This document shows positions 6,829 to 14,507 of a stretch of 18,782 nucleotides of DNA, in pieces. The position numbers and the translations under genes were made by a program. How positions within the stretch are numbered: the stretch's first letter is position 1; the number at the start of each line of letters is the position of its first letter. The notes below the pieces were generated by a model. That model did no database searches, was not told the origin of the DNA, and worked only from the letters and a program-made list of their open reading frames with translations. The DNA is from Clostridiaceae bacterium (GTDB lineage Bacteria; Bacillota; Clostridia; Oscillospirales; Acutalibacteraceae), in the NCBI GenBank assembly GCA_016292785.1, contig JAEDFL010000034.1:1-18782 (forward strand), in the 5' to 3' direction.

Positions 6829-7328
6829 CCGTTATTTACATTTATAACCGACCATTCCTCAATCAGAGAGTCAAGGCTTTTGGCGGCATTGGCAGGGCTT
6901 GTAGAGGACAGACGAACAGCTTCGATCCCCGTCACGGGAAAGATGAATTTATTATAAAGTCTGTCTGCCGCAGCACCGTTGGTAAATATCTTTTTGATAC
7001 GGCTGCCGGCAACGATCAATCCGATATCGTTCGGCACGGCGTTCTTTATCGAGATGTCTGCCGAGCCGTAAATATCGCACGATGCGATAACGTCCCAGAG
7101 CGCAATATGTTTTTCAAGAAGCATCGCCTTTTTTTCTTCAATGTTTACAGGGGCTTCAACACCGAGAACAGCGGAAATCACCGTCCAGAATCTGTTCCTC
7201 GGATGACCGTAGAAGAACATCTCCTCCCGGCTTTTGACAGACGGGAAGCTGCCGAGTATCAGCGTTTCGCTGTTCCTATCCCACACGGGAGGAAACGGAT
7301 GCTCAACGTGAACGGGTTTATTTTCCAT
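6825..7328 (-). CDS. Hypoxanthine-DNA glycosylase (uracil-DNA glycosylase superfamily, family 6)
   Basis: A 167-residue base-excision repair enzyme predicted to remove hypoxanthine (deaminated adenine) from DNA. The signature is LILGSFPSVKSREE (residues 23-36), followed by GHPRNRFW, whose Asn45 corresponds to the catalytic Asn of family-6 enzymes, then ALWDVIASC and near the end RLSSTSPANA. Length fits the family. ATG 7328 is chosen because the homology begins right after it; the Shine-Dalgarno is weak (AAGAGATGAG). A longer in-frame ORF reaching into the S1 tail is spurious. The gene follows the terminator of the ispH-S1 gene, has no clear terminator of its own, and its TGA lies inside the next promoter. 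Confidence 0.87.
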   Translation of the reverse strand: MENKPVHVEHPFPPVWDRNSETLILGSFPSVKSREEMFFYGHPRNRFWTVISAVLGVEAPVNIEEKKAMLLEKHIALWDVIASCDIYGSADISIKNAVPNDIGLIVAGSRIKKIFTNGAAADRLYNKFIFPVTGIEAVRLSSTSPANAAKSLDSLIEEWSVINVNNG

Positions 7329-7367
7329 ATTCTCATCTCTTTTCGGTTTATAATTCGTTATATTCGG

Positions 7368-7404
7368 AAAAACACCCCGAAAGGCGCTCATGCTTTTCGG
7401 GGTG
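7368..7404 (-). terminator. Rho-independent terminator after the IspH-S1 gene
   Basis: A 10-bp perfect stem (arms CACCCCGAAA 7373-7382 and its complement 7395-7404) is followed on the minus strand by five T residues. It lies about 20 bases downstream of the fusion gene's stop codon and ends the housekeeping transcription unit. Confidence 0.9.
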
Positions 7405-7422
7405 AAAGACGCAAATATTAAA

Positions 7423-9465
7423 TTATTCCTCAACGGGAGCTTCTTCCGCTGCCGGAGCTTCCTCAACGGGAGCCTCCTCAACAGCCTCCTCAGCCGGAGC
7501 TTCTTCAGTGTCCTCAGCCTTGGGAAGAAGTGCACGGATAGAAAGGCTTACACGGCTCTTTTCAAAGTCGATGTTAGTGATCTTGCACTTAACCTTCTCG
7601 CCGACCTTGAGAACATCGGCAGGCTTGCCGATACGCTGATCTGCGATCTGAGAAATGTGAATAAGTCCGTCAATTCCGGGGATAACCGTTGCAAATGCAC
7701 CGAAGGTTGTGAGACCTACGATCTCGGAATCAATAACCGTATCAACGGGATAGTCACGGCGAAGGATCTCCCAGGGGTTGTCCTCTGCCTTCTTGTAGCC
7801 GAGAGAAATCTTCTTGTTCTCCTTGTCAAGGCTCTTGATATAAACCTCGATCTCCTGACCTACGGCAAGAACCTCTGAAGGATGCTTGATTCTCTTCCAT
7901 GACATCTCGGAGATATGTACCATTCCGTCTACTCCGCCGATATCAACGAATGCGCCGTAGTTTGTGAGAGATTTTACCACTCCGTGATAAACCTGTCCCT
8001 CTTCTGCCTGTGCCCAGAAAGCTTCCTCAGCCGCCTTGCGAGCCTCTCTGATAACAGCCTTGATTGAGCCGATAGCCTTCTTGCGGCCTCTCTCGGACTT
8101 AACCTCGATGATCTTGAGGTCAACCTTTGTCTTGAGAAGCTCGTCGAGGGAATCTCCTCTTGATGCTGTTGCAAGAGAAGCCGGAACAAATACTCTTACG
8201 CCGTTTACAACAACGATAACGCCGCCCTTAACAACATCCGTTACCGTACCTGAAACGACCTCGTCGTTCTCCTTGGCAGCTTCGATCTTATCCCAAGCGC
8301 CCTGAGCGTCGTATCTCTTCTTGGAAAGCATAACCGTGCCTTCCTGATCGTTCGTCTTCATAATAATGAGCTTGATCTCGTCGCCGATCTTCAGTTCCTT
8401 CATAGGATCTGCAGTAGGATCTGCGCTGTACTCGTCGGCAGGAACATAGCCTGTCTGCTTTCTGCCGATATCGACCTGGATCTCACTCGGTGATATACCT
8501 GTGACAACACCGACTACCTTCTGTTCGGTGCTCATATTGTTAAGAGACTCTTCGAGCGCCTCCATAAAATCAAGATCTTCAGCGGAAGTATTTGCCACCT
8601 CCTCTGCGTTTTCAATCGGGTTTGCGTTTACATTTTCTGACATTGTTGAAAGTACCTCCTTTATGATTGCCGCCGGAGTTGATGCCCCTGCGGTTACACC
8701 TACCTTTCGGCAGCCTTCAAAGCTGATGTTCTTCAGCTCGTCCGCTGTTTCGATAAGATAGGTCGGACAGCAGTTTTCACACACAGCCTTCAACTTCTCT
8801 GTGTTGGAACTTTGCCGTCCTCCTACTATAATCATAGCGTCACATTCTTCGGCTATTTTAATAGCTTCTTCCTGCCGCTCGTTAGTAGCATTACATATTG
8901 TATCAAAAATTAAAGCTTTTGTATAGTCTTTTTTTAATTTTTTTAAACATTTTTCCCATTCTACAGTATTAAATGTAGTTTGTGCGACAACTATTATTCT
9001 TTTTTCACAATTTATTTGAGCTTTTTCGAGTTCTTCAAGATTTTTGAATACTACAACCTCGCCCTGGCAGTAGCTTCTTATGCCCTGCACCTCCGGGTGG
9101 TTTTCGTCGCCTGCGATCAGGACTACCGTGTCCCCGTCCGAATTGTCCGTAACGATCTTGTGAATCTTTTTTACAAACGGGCAGGCGGCGTCCCAGTATT
9201 CATAGCCCTTTTCTTTCAGCTTGTCAATGACCGATTTCTCAACTCCGTGAGTTCTGAGGACAAGCTTGGTGTCCTTGGGGATATCGTCTATCGAATCGGC
9301 GATGACAACGCCCTTGCTTTTCAGATCCTCAATCACCTGCGGATTATGTATTATCGGTCCGAGGGTACAAACCTTCTCGCCGCTTTTAACAATTTCATAA
9401 AGTCTGTCAACGGCACGGTTCACTCCGAAACAGAAGCCCGCCGTTTTTGCAAGCTTAATCTCCAT
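7423..9465 (-). CDS. ispH-rpsA: Fusion of 4-hydroxy-3-methylbut-2-enyl diphosphate reductase (IspH/LytB) and 30S ribosomal protein S1
   Basis: A 680-residue two-part protein. Residues 1-275 are IspH, the Fe-S enzyme making IPP and DMAPP in the last step of the MEP pathway. Cys12 (AGFCFGVNRAV), Cys95 (AACPFVKK) and Cys191 (DTICNATNERQ) are the cluster ligands, and VGGRQSSNT and TAGASTP are present. Residues 315-384, 401-472, 490-558 and 575-645 are four S1 (OB-fold) RNA-binding repeats, the last two with the clearest GAFVDIGGVDGMVHIS-type motif. The tail (651-680) is acidic and repetitive (APVEE/APAEE units). Such fusions are known in Clostridia. Start ATG 9465 has GGAGG seven bases upstream and overlaps plsC by 11 bases. 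Inside, a perfect ribosome-binding site and ATG mark the domain boundary (8641-8662), and 8881-9060 is unusually AT-rich. Confidence 0.95.
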   Translation of the reverse strand: MEIKLAKTAGFCFGVNRAVDRLYEIVKSGEKVCTLGPIIHNPQVIEDLKSKGVVIADSIDDIPKDTKLVLRTHGVEKSVIDKLKEKGYEYWDAACPFVKKIHKIVTDNSDGDTVVLIAGDENHPEVQGIRSYCQGEVVVFKNLEELEKAQINCEKRIIVVAQTTFNTVEWEKCLKKLKKDYTKALIFDTICNATNERQEEAIKIAEECDAMIIVGGRQSSNTEKLKAVCENCCPTYLIETADELKNISFEGCRKVGVTAGASTPAAIIKEVLSTMSENVNANPIENAEEVANTSAEDLDFMEALEESLNNMSTEQKVVGVVTGISPSEIQVDIGRKQTGYVPADEYSADPTADPMKELKIGDEIKLIIMKTNDQEGTVMLSKKRYDAQGAWDKIEAAKENDEVVSGTVTDVVKGGVIVVVNGVRVFVPASLATASRGDSLDELLKTKVDLKIIEVKSERGRKKAIGSIKAVIREARKAAEEAFWAQAEEGQVYHGVVKSLTNYGAFVDIGGVDGMVHISEMSWKRIKHPSEVLAVGQEIEVYIKSLDKENKKISLGYKKAEDNPWEILRRDYPVDTVIDSEIVGLTTFGAFATVIPGIDGLIHISQIADQRIGKPADVLKVGEKVKCKITNIDFEKSRVSLSIRALLPKAEDTEEAPAEEAVEEAPVEEAPAAEEAPVEE
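8641..8662 (-). promoter_or_regulatory. Internal Shine-Dalgarno and ATG at the IspH/S1 boundary
   Basis: Within the fused frame the minus strand reads AAAGGAGGT (8662-8654), ten bases, then ATG at 8643-8641, which is codon 275. Initiation here would give a free 406-residue S1-like protein starting MSENVNANPIENAEE, exactly where IspH homology ends (ATIIKEVLST-type C-terminus). The match to the anti-Shine-Dalgarno is better than that of several gene starts in the window; the spacing is slightly long. Use in vivo is inference. Confidence 0.65.
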
Positions 9466-10099
9466 GACCTAACCTCCAAAGAACCTTGATTCTGTCCATA
9501 ATCAGCTTTGATCCGTAGCGGAGATCCTTCATTTTTTCAACATCCTCATGGAAATTCAGATCCTCATATTTTATCGGCTTTCCGTAGCGAACGGTAAGAC
9601 GTGTGCCCGGCTTCGCCTTATCCGAAGTATAGATAGAAACGGGAACAACGTCGCATTTGCATTTCTTTGCAATATAGCACACTCCGCCCTTTGCCTCGTG
9701 AGGCTCAAAATCGGGCGAACGTGTTCCCTCCGGGAAGATGACGAGGCCTTCCCCGTCCTCCACTATCCTGACGGCATAATCCATCGACGTGAAATCGAAC
9801 TTGCTTCTGTCAACAGGAAAAGCGTTCAGATTGGACAGAAACCATCCGACTGTCTTCTTTTCAAAAAGCTCCTTCTTGGCAATAAAATGAAGCGTGGCTT
9901 TGCATCCGACGCCGATAATCACAGGATCAAGAGCCATAATGTGATTGGACGCAAGAACAACTCCTCTGTCCGTCGGCACATTCTCCGCTCCGATAAAAGT
10001 AACCTTGTATTTGGCGGTGATAACAAGCTTTGCAAGAGGACGAATTATTTTATAAAGGAAGTGGCTCTTGTCAGATCCGTACTTGTAATTGTATGACAT
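9455..10099 (-). CDS. plsC: 1-acyl-sn-glycerol-3-phosphate acyltransferase
   Basis: A 214-residue membrane-associated acyltransferase that adds the second acyl chain to lysophosphatidic acid, making phosphatidic acid. The catalytic NHxxxxD motif is NHIMALD (residues 52-58, His53 and Asp58), the glycerophosphate-binding site is FPEGTRS (122-128), and AFPVDR lies between. Length is typical of short PlsC proteins. ATG 10099 has AAGGAAAGG about ten bases upstream. The end overlaps the start of ispH by 11 bases, so translation is probably coupled, and cmk ends 47 bases upstream. The order cmk-plsC-ispH/S1 recurs in Clostridia. Confidence 0.93.
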   Translation of the reverse strand: MSYNYKYGSDKSHFLYKIIRPLAKLVITAKYKVTFIGAENVPTDRGVVLASNHIMALDPVIIGVGCKATLHFIAKKELFEKKTVGWFLSNLNAFPVDRSKFDFTSMDYAVRIVEDGEGLVIFPEGTRSPDFEPHEAKGGVCYIAKKCKCDVVPVSIYTSDKAKPGTRLTVRYGKPIKYEDLNFHEDVEKMKDLRYGSKLIMDRIKVLWRLGHGD

Positions 10100-10146
10100 T
10101 TTCCGTAACCTTTCCTTATTTAGAAATATAGAAGGTGTTTTGTCTA

Positions 10147-10818
10147 TTATTTTTTAAGTTGCTCCCTGATTATTCTGAGAAGCTCCTCGGCTCCGCTTTC
10201 AAGATTGTAATTGCCGTTGTCGAATAAAACAGCGTCCTCCGCCTGCTTCAGCGGAGCAATTTCCCTGTGGCTGTCCTGATAATCTCGCTTATTTATATCG
10301 GAAAGGATCTCGTCATAATCCGCTTCCTGACCTTTTTCGATCATTTCCTTATATCTTCTTTTTGCTCTCTCCTCGGGAGATGCCGTAAGGAAGATCTTGA
10401 CATCTGCATTCGGCAACACGACCGTGCCGATATCCCTGCCGTCCATTATGCAGTTGTTCTCAGCGGCAATGCTGCGCTGAAGCTCAAAAAGGAACTCTCT
10501 GACCTTGGGAATGGCGGAAACGTTTGAAGCTCCCATTGAAGCCTCGGGCGTTCTGATAGCCTCGGAAACGTCCTCTCCGTTGAGGAAAACGTGCTGAGAA
10601 CCGTCAACAAATTTCAGCTCCACCCTTATGTCGGGCAGAGTTGCGATAACCTTTTCCGCATCCCTTGTATCAATGCCCTTTCTTATCGAATACAGTCCGA
10701 CCGTTCTGTAAAGCGCACCTGTATCAACATAAATATATCCGAGAGCTTTTGCAGCAAGCTTCGCCGTGCTGCTTTTTCCTGCCCCCGCAGGGCCGTCGAT
10801 TGCAATATTTATCGCCAT
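10147..10818 (-). CDS. cmk: Cytidylate kinase ((d)CMP kinase)
   Basis: A 223-residue nucleoside monophosphate kinase converting CMP and dCMP to the diphosphates with ATP. The P-loop is GPAGAGKSS (residues 9-17), followed by DTGALYR, the CMP-binding insert typical of bacterial Cmk, then DGRDIGTVVLPNADVKIFLTAS with the LID arginines EERAKRRYKE, and a C-terminal RDYQDSHREIAPL segment. Length and motif order are canonical. ATG 10818 is preceded by GGAGG with a six-base gap. It begins 12 bases after the flavoprotein gene stops and belongs to the same unit. Confidence 0.96.
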   Translation of the reverse strand: MAINIAIDGPAGAGKSSTAKLAAKALGYIYVDTGALYRTVGLYSIRKGIDTRDAEKVIATLPDIRVELKFVDGSQHVFLNGEDVSEAIRTPEASMGASNVSAIPKVREFLFELQRSIAAENNCIMDGRDIGTVVLPNADVKIFLTASPEERAKRRYKEMIEKGQEADYDEILSDINKRDYQDSHREIAPLKQAEDAVLFDNGNYNLESGAEELLRIIREQLKK

Positions 10819-10830
10819 AATATACCTCCG

Positions 10831-12066
10831 TTATATATTCTCGCCGGCAAGCCGTCCGGTCGAAAACGCAATTTGCAGGTTAAATCCGCCCGTGTAGGCG
10901 TCAACGTCGATTACCTCTCCGGCAAAATAAAGACCGGGGAGAATTTTCGACTCCATCGTCTTGGGATTGATCTCGGAAACCTTTACTCCGCCCGATGTGA
11001 TTATTGCTTCGTCTATCGGACGGAAGCCCTTTACCGTGACCTTGAAGTTTTTAAGAAGCGTAACGAGAGAACGACGCTGTTCCTTGGTTATCTGATTGAC
11101 CTTTTCGTTCGCCCTTATTCCGCTGAGCTTTACGACAACGGGTATCAGCTTTCTCGGCAGAAGCGCACCGAGCGAATTGATGAAGTCCTTATTAGTATTC
11201 TCCGAAAAATCCCTGAGAATACGCTGATTGAGCTGTTCCTCGGAAAGCGCAGGCTTTAAGTCAATCGAAACGACATATCTGCCCGGCTCCATATCCCTGA
11301 TCCTTGAGCTTGCGGAAAGCACCATCGGTCCCGAAATTCCGAAATGAGTGAAAAGCATCTCACCGAAATCTTCATATATGACCTTATTCTTTTTCTTGGT
11401 ATCGGTGACCTTCATTTCAACATTTCTCAGCGAAAGTCCCATAAGCTCGGTGCAAAAGCCCTCGTGAGCGTTGAGCGGAACAAGCGACGGCTTCGGCTCA
11501 ATTATCGTATGACCTGCCTGCCTTGCAAGCTCGTAGCCGTCTCCCGTTGAGCCTGTCAGCGGATAGGATTTTCCACCCGTTGCAATTATTATTTTATCGG
11601 CGGCAAGCTCCTCTCCGTCAAAGGTGCGGACGCCTTTAAGTACGCCGTTTTCTATAATCAGTTCTTTTGCCCTGCCGTGAATGATCTGCGCTCCGTCGTC
11701 CGTTCCGTAGTGAACGAGAGCGTCCACGATATCCTTGGCCTTGTCCGAGCACGGAAAAACTCTGTTTCCCCTCTCGCATTTCAGCGGCACGCCCATATCC
11801 TCGAAAAGGTCTATCGTGTCAGAGGGCATAAAATTTGAAAATGCGCTGTAAAGAAACCTGCCGTTGACAGGAACGTTTGCAATAAGCTCCGAAAGCTCCT
11901 TACAGTTATTCGTGACATTACAGCGTCCCTTGCCCGTAATGGCAACCTTTTTTGCAGGTCTGTCGTTGCGTTCAAGAATGACTGCGTCCTTGCCCCTGCC
12001 CGACACCGTGCCTGCCGCCACAAGTCCTGCGGCTCCTGCGCCGATAATTAAAATTCTTTCCGACAT
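10831..12066 (-). CDS. NAD(P)/FAD-dependent oxidoreductase, HI0933/YhiN/BaiN family
   Basis: A 411-residue flavoprotein. The dinucleotide-binding motif is IIGAGAAGLVAA (residues 6-17), followed by the family hallmark ITGKGRCNVTN, then GGKSYPLTGSTGDGYELA, THFGISGP, TSGGVKVSEI and a C-terminal second FAD contact GLYFAGEVIDVDAYTGGFNLQIA. This family is widespread and mostly uncharacterised; one member (BaiN of Clostridium scindens) has been linked to bile-acid reduction, but that function should not be transferred here. ATG 12066 is chosen because GGAG lies six bases upstream; the longer form from TTG 12078 would include that site. It heads the unit with cmk, plsC and ispH/S1, and has a divergent promoter region towards the GH95 gene. 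Confidence 0.9.
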   Translation of the reverse strand: MSERILIIGAGAAGLVAAGTVSGRGKDAVILERNDRPAKKVAITGKGRCNVTNNCKELSELIANVPVNGRFLYSAFSNFMPSDTIDLFEDMGVPLKCERGNRVFPCSDKAKDIVDALVHYGTDDGAQIIHGRAKELIIENGVLKGVRTFDGEELAADKIIIATGGKSYPLTGSTGDGYELARQAGHTIIEPKPSLVPLNAHEGFCTELMGLSLRNVEMKVTDTKKKNKVIYEDFGEMLFTHFGISGPMVLSASSRIRDMEPGRYVVSIDLKPALSEEQLNQRILRDFSENTNKDFINSLGALLPRKLIPVVVKLSGIRANEKVNQITKEQRRSLVTLLKNFKVTVKGFRPIDEAIITSGGVKVSEINPKTMESKILPGLYFAGEVIDVDAYTGGFNLQIAFSTGRLAGENI

Positions 12067-12104
12067 TATATTCTCCAAACATTTATTAAAATCCGTTTAC
12101 AGTT

Positions 12105-12133
12105 ATTTTATAATAAAACTTTTAAAAAAGCAA
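12105..12133 (-). promoter_or_regulatory. Promoter for the flavoprotein-cmk-plsC-ispH/S1 unit
   Basis: On the minus strand TTGCTT (12133-12128), 17 bases, and TAAAAT (12110-12105) are followed about 40 bases later by the ATG at 12066. The region is AT-rich, which lowers specificity, but this is the best-spaced pair in the divergent intergenic region. Confidence 0.55.
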
Positions 12134-12142
12134 GTTAATTGA

Positions 12143-12172
12143 TTGACTTTAATATAAAGAATACTGTATACT
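12143..12172 (+). promoter_or_regulatory. Promoter for the GH95-HAD operon
   Basis: TTGACT (12143-12148), an 18-base spacer and TATACT (12167-12172), about 30 bases upstream of the GH95 start codon. No convincing catabolite-repression or regulator operator is visible in the 137-base divergent region. Confidence 0.65.
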
Positions 12173-12203
12173 TTTCATATATTTGGTATAGGAGGTTTTA
12201 TCC

Positions 12204-14507
12204 TTGAAAAAAGGTTCTCAATATTTATGGTACAAGCACCCTGCAAAGGAATGGGTTGAGGCTATGCCGCTGGGCAACGGAAGTCTCGGCGCAATGGTTT
12301 TCGGCGGAGTTGACACGGAGACAGTCGGGCTCAACCTCGACACGCTCTGGTCGGGCTGTTCACACGGATATAAGGTTGAAAACAAGTTGGAGCATTTCAA
12401 AGAAGCACGCCGCCTTATTCTTGAGGATAAAAAGGTTGAGGCACGCAATTACATAGCGGATAACCTTACGGGCGACGACTGCGAATGGTATTTACAGCTC
12501 GGCAAGCTCACGCTTACCTCGATGAAGCATATGTGTCCGAGGGAATACAAGCGTGATCTCGACATTGAAAACGCTGTGGCAACCGTTCATTACACGGCAA
12601 GCGACACGGTATATGACCGTGAGTGCTTCATCAGCCATCCCGATAAGGTTCTTGTTTACAAATTGACCGCAAACGGCAAGAACAAGCTTGATTTCAAGGC
12701 GATGATAAACTGCGAGCTTCGCCACGAGGTCAGCGTTGAAAACGGAACTTACATTCTTGACGGCATCTGCCCTACCCATATTGAGCAGGTAAAGAATAAA
12801 CCCGTCTGCACCTATGAGGACGGCGACCGTCAGGGAGTGAGCTTCCGCTGTGCTTTTACGGTTGAAACTGACGGAAAAGTAAAAAATAACAAAAATCATA
12901 TTCATATAAGCGAAGCCGGCTATGCCGTAATTTATCTTTCGGCAGAGAGCAATTTTGAAAGCTGGGACAAGCCGACAAGCAAATCCCGGAAGGATTACAA
13001 AAACATCTGTTCAAAGCGACTTGCCGCCGCCCGTGAAAAAGGCTTCGGCAAACTCAAAGAGGATCACACCGAGGATTTCAGCGGCTATTTCAACAGAGTT
13101 TCGATTTCGCTCGGAGAAAGCAAAAAGGACAATGTTCCGACAGACCGACGTATTCACGATTTTCTGCACAGCAAGAAAAATGACAACAATCTCTACTGCC
13201 TGCTTTTCAACTTCGGACGTTATCTGACGATTTCCGCCTCCCGTGAGGGATCTCAGGCTATGACCTTACAGGGCATCTGGACATTTACAATGTGTTCTCC
13301 GTGGCGCTCCAATTACACGGTAAACATCAACACCGAGATGAACTATTGGCCTACGCTGATGTGCTCGATGCCCGAAATGTATAAACCTCTTATCGATTTT
13401 ATCAAGGAAATCACCGTATCCGGCAGAGAGACCGCAGAAAAATACTACGGTATGAAAGGCTCCTGCTGTCACCACAATGTTGACCTGTGGAGAATAACAA
13501 CGCCATCAAAGGGTAATCCCGTCTGGTCGTTCTGGTCGCTGGCAGGCGCATGGTTCACCCGTCACCTTTATGAATACTACGAATACACTCTCGACACCGA
13601 TTTTCTCAGGGATACTGCGCTGCCGATAATGGAGGAAAACGCACGCTTCTGCCTTGATATGCTCATTGACGACGGCAACGGCAATCTCATTTTCTGTCCC
13701 TCCACCTCCCCCGAAAACGAATACTTTGTCGGCAGTAAAATGACCTCCGTAAGTAAGACTACATATATGACAATGGAAATCGTAACGGATCTTTTCCTCA
13801 ATCTTCAGGCCGTTTACGGTATTCTTGGCAAGGAGACCGACCTCGGCAAGGAGATCGGAGAAGCTCTGCCCCGACTTCTGCCGTTCAAGCAGGGCAAGGA
13901 CGGCGGACTTATGGAATGGTACTATGACGAAAAAGGCTTTGACAAGCATCACCGCCATGTTTCCCACCTTTATGCGCTTCACCCTGCAAATATAATCGAC
14001 GTTGACCGCACTCCCGAGCTTGCCTCATATGCAAGAAAAACGCTTGAAAACAGAGGTGACGGCGGAACAGGCTGGAGTCTCGGCTGGAAGATCAATTTCT
14101 GGGCAAGACTTCGTGACAAGGACAAGGTGATCAAGCTCATAAACAACCAGCTTCGCTATATTCCGCCGAAATATAAGCCGGGCAGAGGCGGCACATTCCC
14201 GAATATGTTCGACGCTCATCCGCCTTTCCAGATCGACGGAAACTTCGGCGCAACGGCAGGAATTTCACAGGCTTTGATGCAGAGCTTCGGCAACCGTATT
14301 CTTGTTCTCCCTGCCCTGCCCGATCAGTGGTCTGACGGTCATATACACGGCTTGACCGCAAAGGGCGGAGCTAAGGTCGATATCGACTGGGCGGACGGTA
14401 AGCTTAAAAAGCTCGTTCTTGACGGCAAGGGCGACTATGAAATAGTTTACAACGGAAAGTCACAGATTGTTTCAATCGACGGTAAAAAGGATGTTGATTT
14501 TCAATGA
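12204..14507 (+). CDS. Glycoside hydrolase family 95, probable alpha-L-fucosidase
   Basis: A 767-residue inverting glycosidase, predicted to release L-fucose (typically alpha-1,2-linked) or, as some GH95 members do, L-galactose. An N-terminal beta-sandwich (from WYKHPAKEWVEAMPLGNGSLGAM) is followed by the (alpha/alpha)6 barrel. The Asn pair is Asn374/Asn376 in VNINTEMNYWP, a candidate acid is Glu504 in STSPENEYF, and the base is Asp678 in FQIDGNFGATAGI; LMEWYYDE...HHRHVSHLY is also present. These match the Bifidobacterium AfcA catalytic set by motif, not by computed alignment. There is no signal peptide, so it should act in the cytoplasm on imported oligosaccharides. The start is TTG 12204, preceded by GGAGG at eight bases. 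Its TGA overlaps the next gene's ATG. Confidence 0.92.
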   Translation: MKKGSQYLWYKHPAKEWVEAMPLGNGSLGAMVFGGVDTETVGLNLDTLWSGCSHGYKVENKLEHFKEARRLILEDKKVEARNYIADNLTGDDCEWYLQLGKLTLTSMKHMCPREYKRDLDIENAVATVHYTASDTVYDRECFISHPDKVLVYKLTANGKNKLDFKAMINCELRHEVSVENGTYILDGICPTHIEQVKNKPVCTYEDGDRQGVSFRCAFTVETDGKVKNNKNHIHISEAGYAVIYLSAESNFESWDKPTSKSRKDYKNICSKRLAAAREKGFGKLKEDHTEDFSGYFNRVSISLGESKKDNVPTDRRIHDFLHSKKNDNNLYCLLFNFGRYLTISASREGSQAMTLQGIWTFTMCSPWRSNYTVNINTEMNYWPTLMCSMPEMYKPLIDFIKEITVSGRETAEKYYGMKGSCCHHNVDLWRITTPSKGNPVWSFWSLAGAWFTRHLYEYYEYTLDTDFLRDTALPIMEENARFCLDMLIDDGNGNLIFCPSTSPENEYFVGSKMTSVSKTTYMTMEIVTDLFLNLQAVYGILGKETDLGKEIGEALPRLLPFKQGKDGGLMEWYYDEKGFDKHHRHVSHLYALHPANIIDVDRTPELASYARKTLENRGDGGTGWSLGWKINFWARLRDKDKVIKLINNQLRYIPPKYKPGRGGTFPNMFDAHPPFQIDGNFGATAGISQALMQSFGNRILVLPALPDQWSDGHIHGLTAKGGAKVDIDWADGKLKKLVLDGKGDYEIVYNGKSQIVSIDGKKDVDFQ

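Noticed and set aside
7426..7520. Possible CRISPR-like or tandem DNA repeat near the end of the S1 region
   Set aside because: The repetition comes from the APVEE/APAEE acidic tail of the protein; units are irregular, contain no spacers and stay in frame.
6825..7535. Longer glycosylase frame starting at 7535
   Set aside because: The first 69 codons run through the S1 acidic tail in another frame and the terminator at 7368-7404, giving an Arg/Leu-rich artefact; homology starts at Met 7328.
12101..12120. Partial palindrome AGTTATTTTATAATAAAACT as a sugar-regulator operator
   Set aside because: The symmetry is imperfect, the region is AT-rich and it does not match a known operator type; it mostly overlaps the minus-strand -10.
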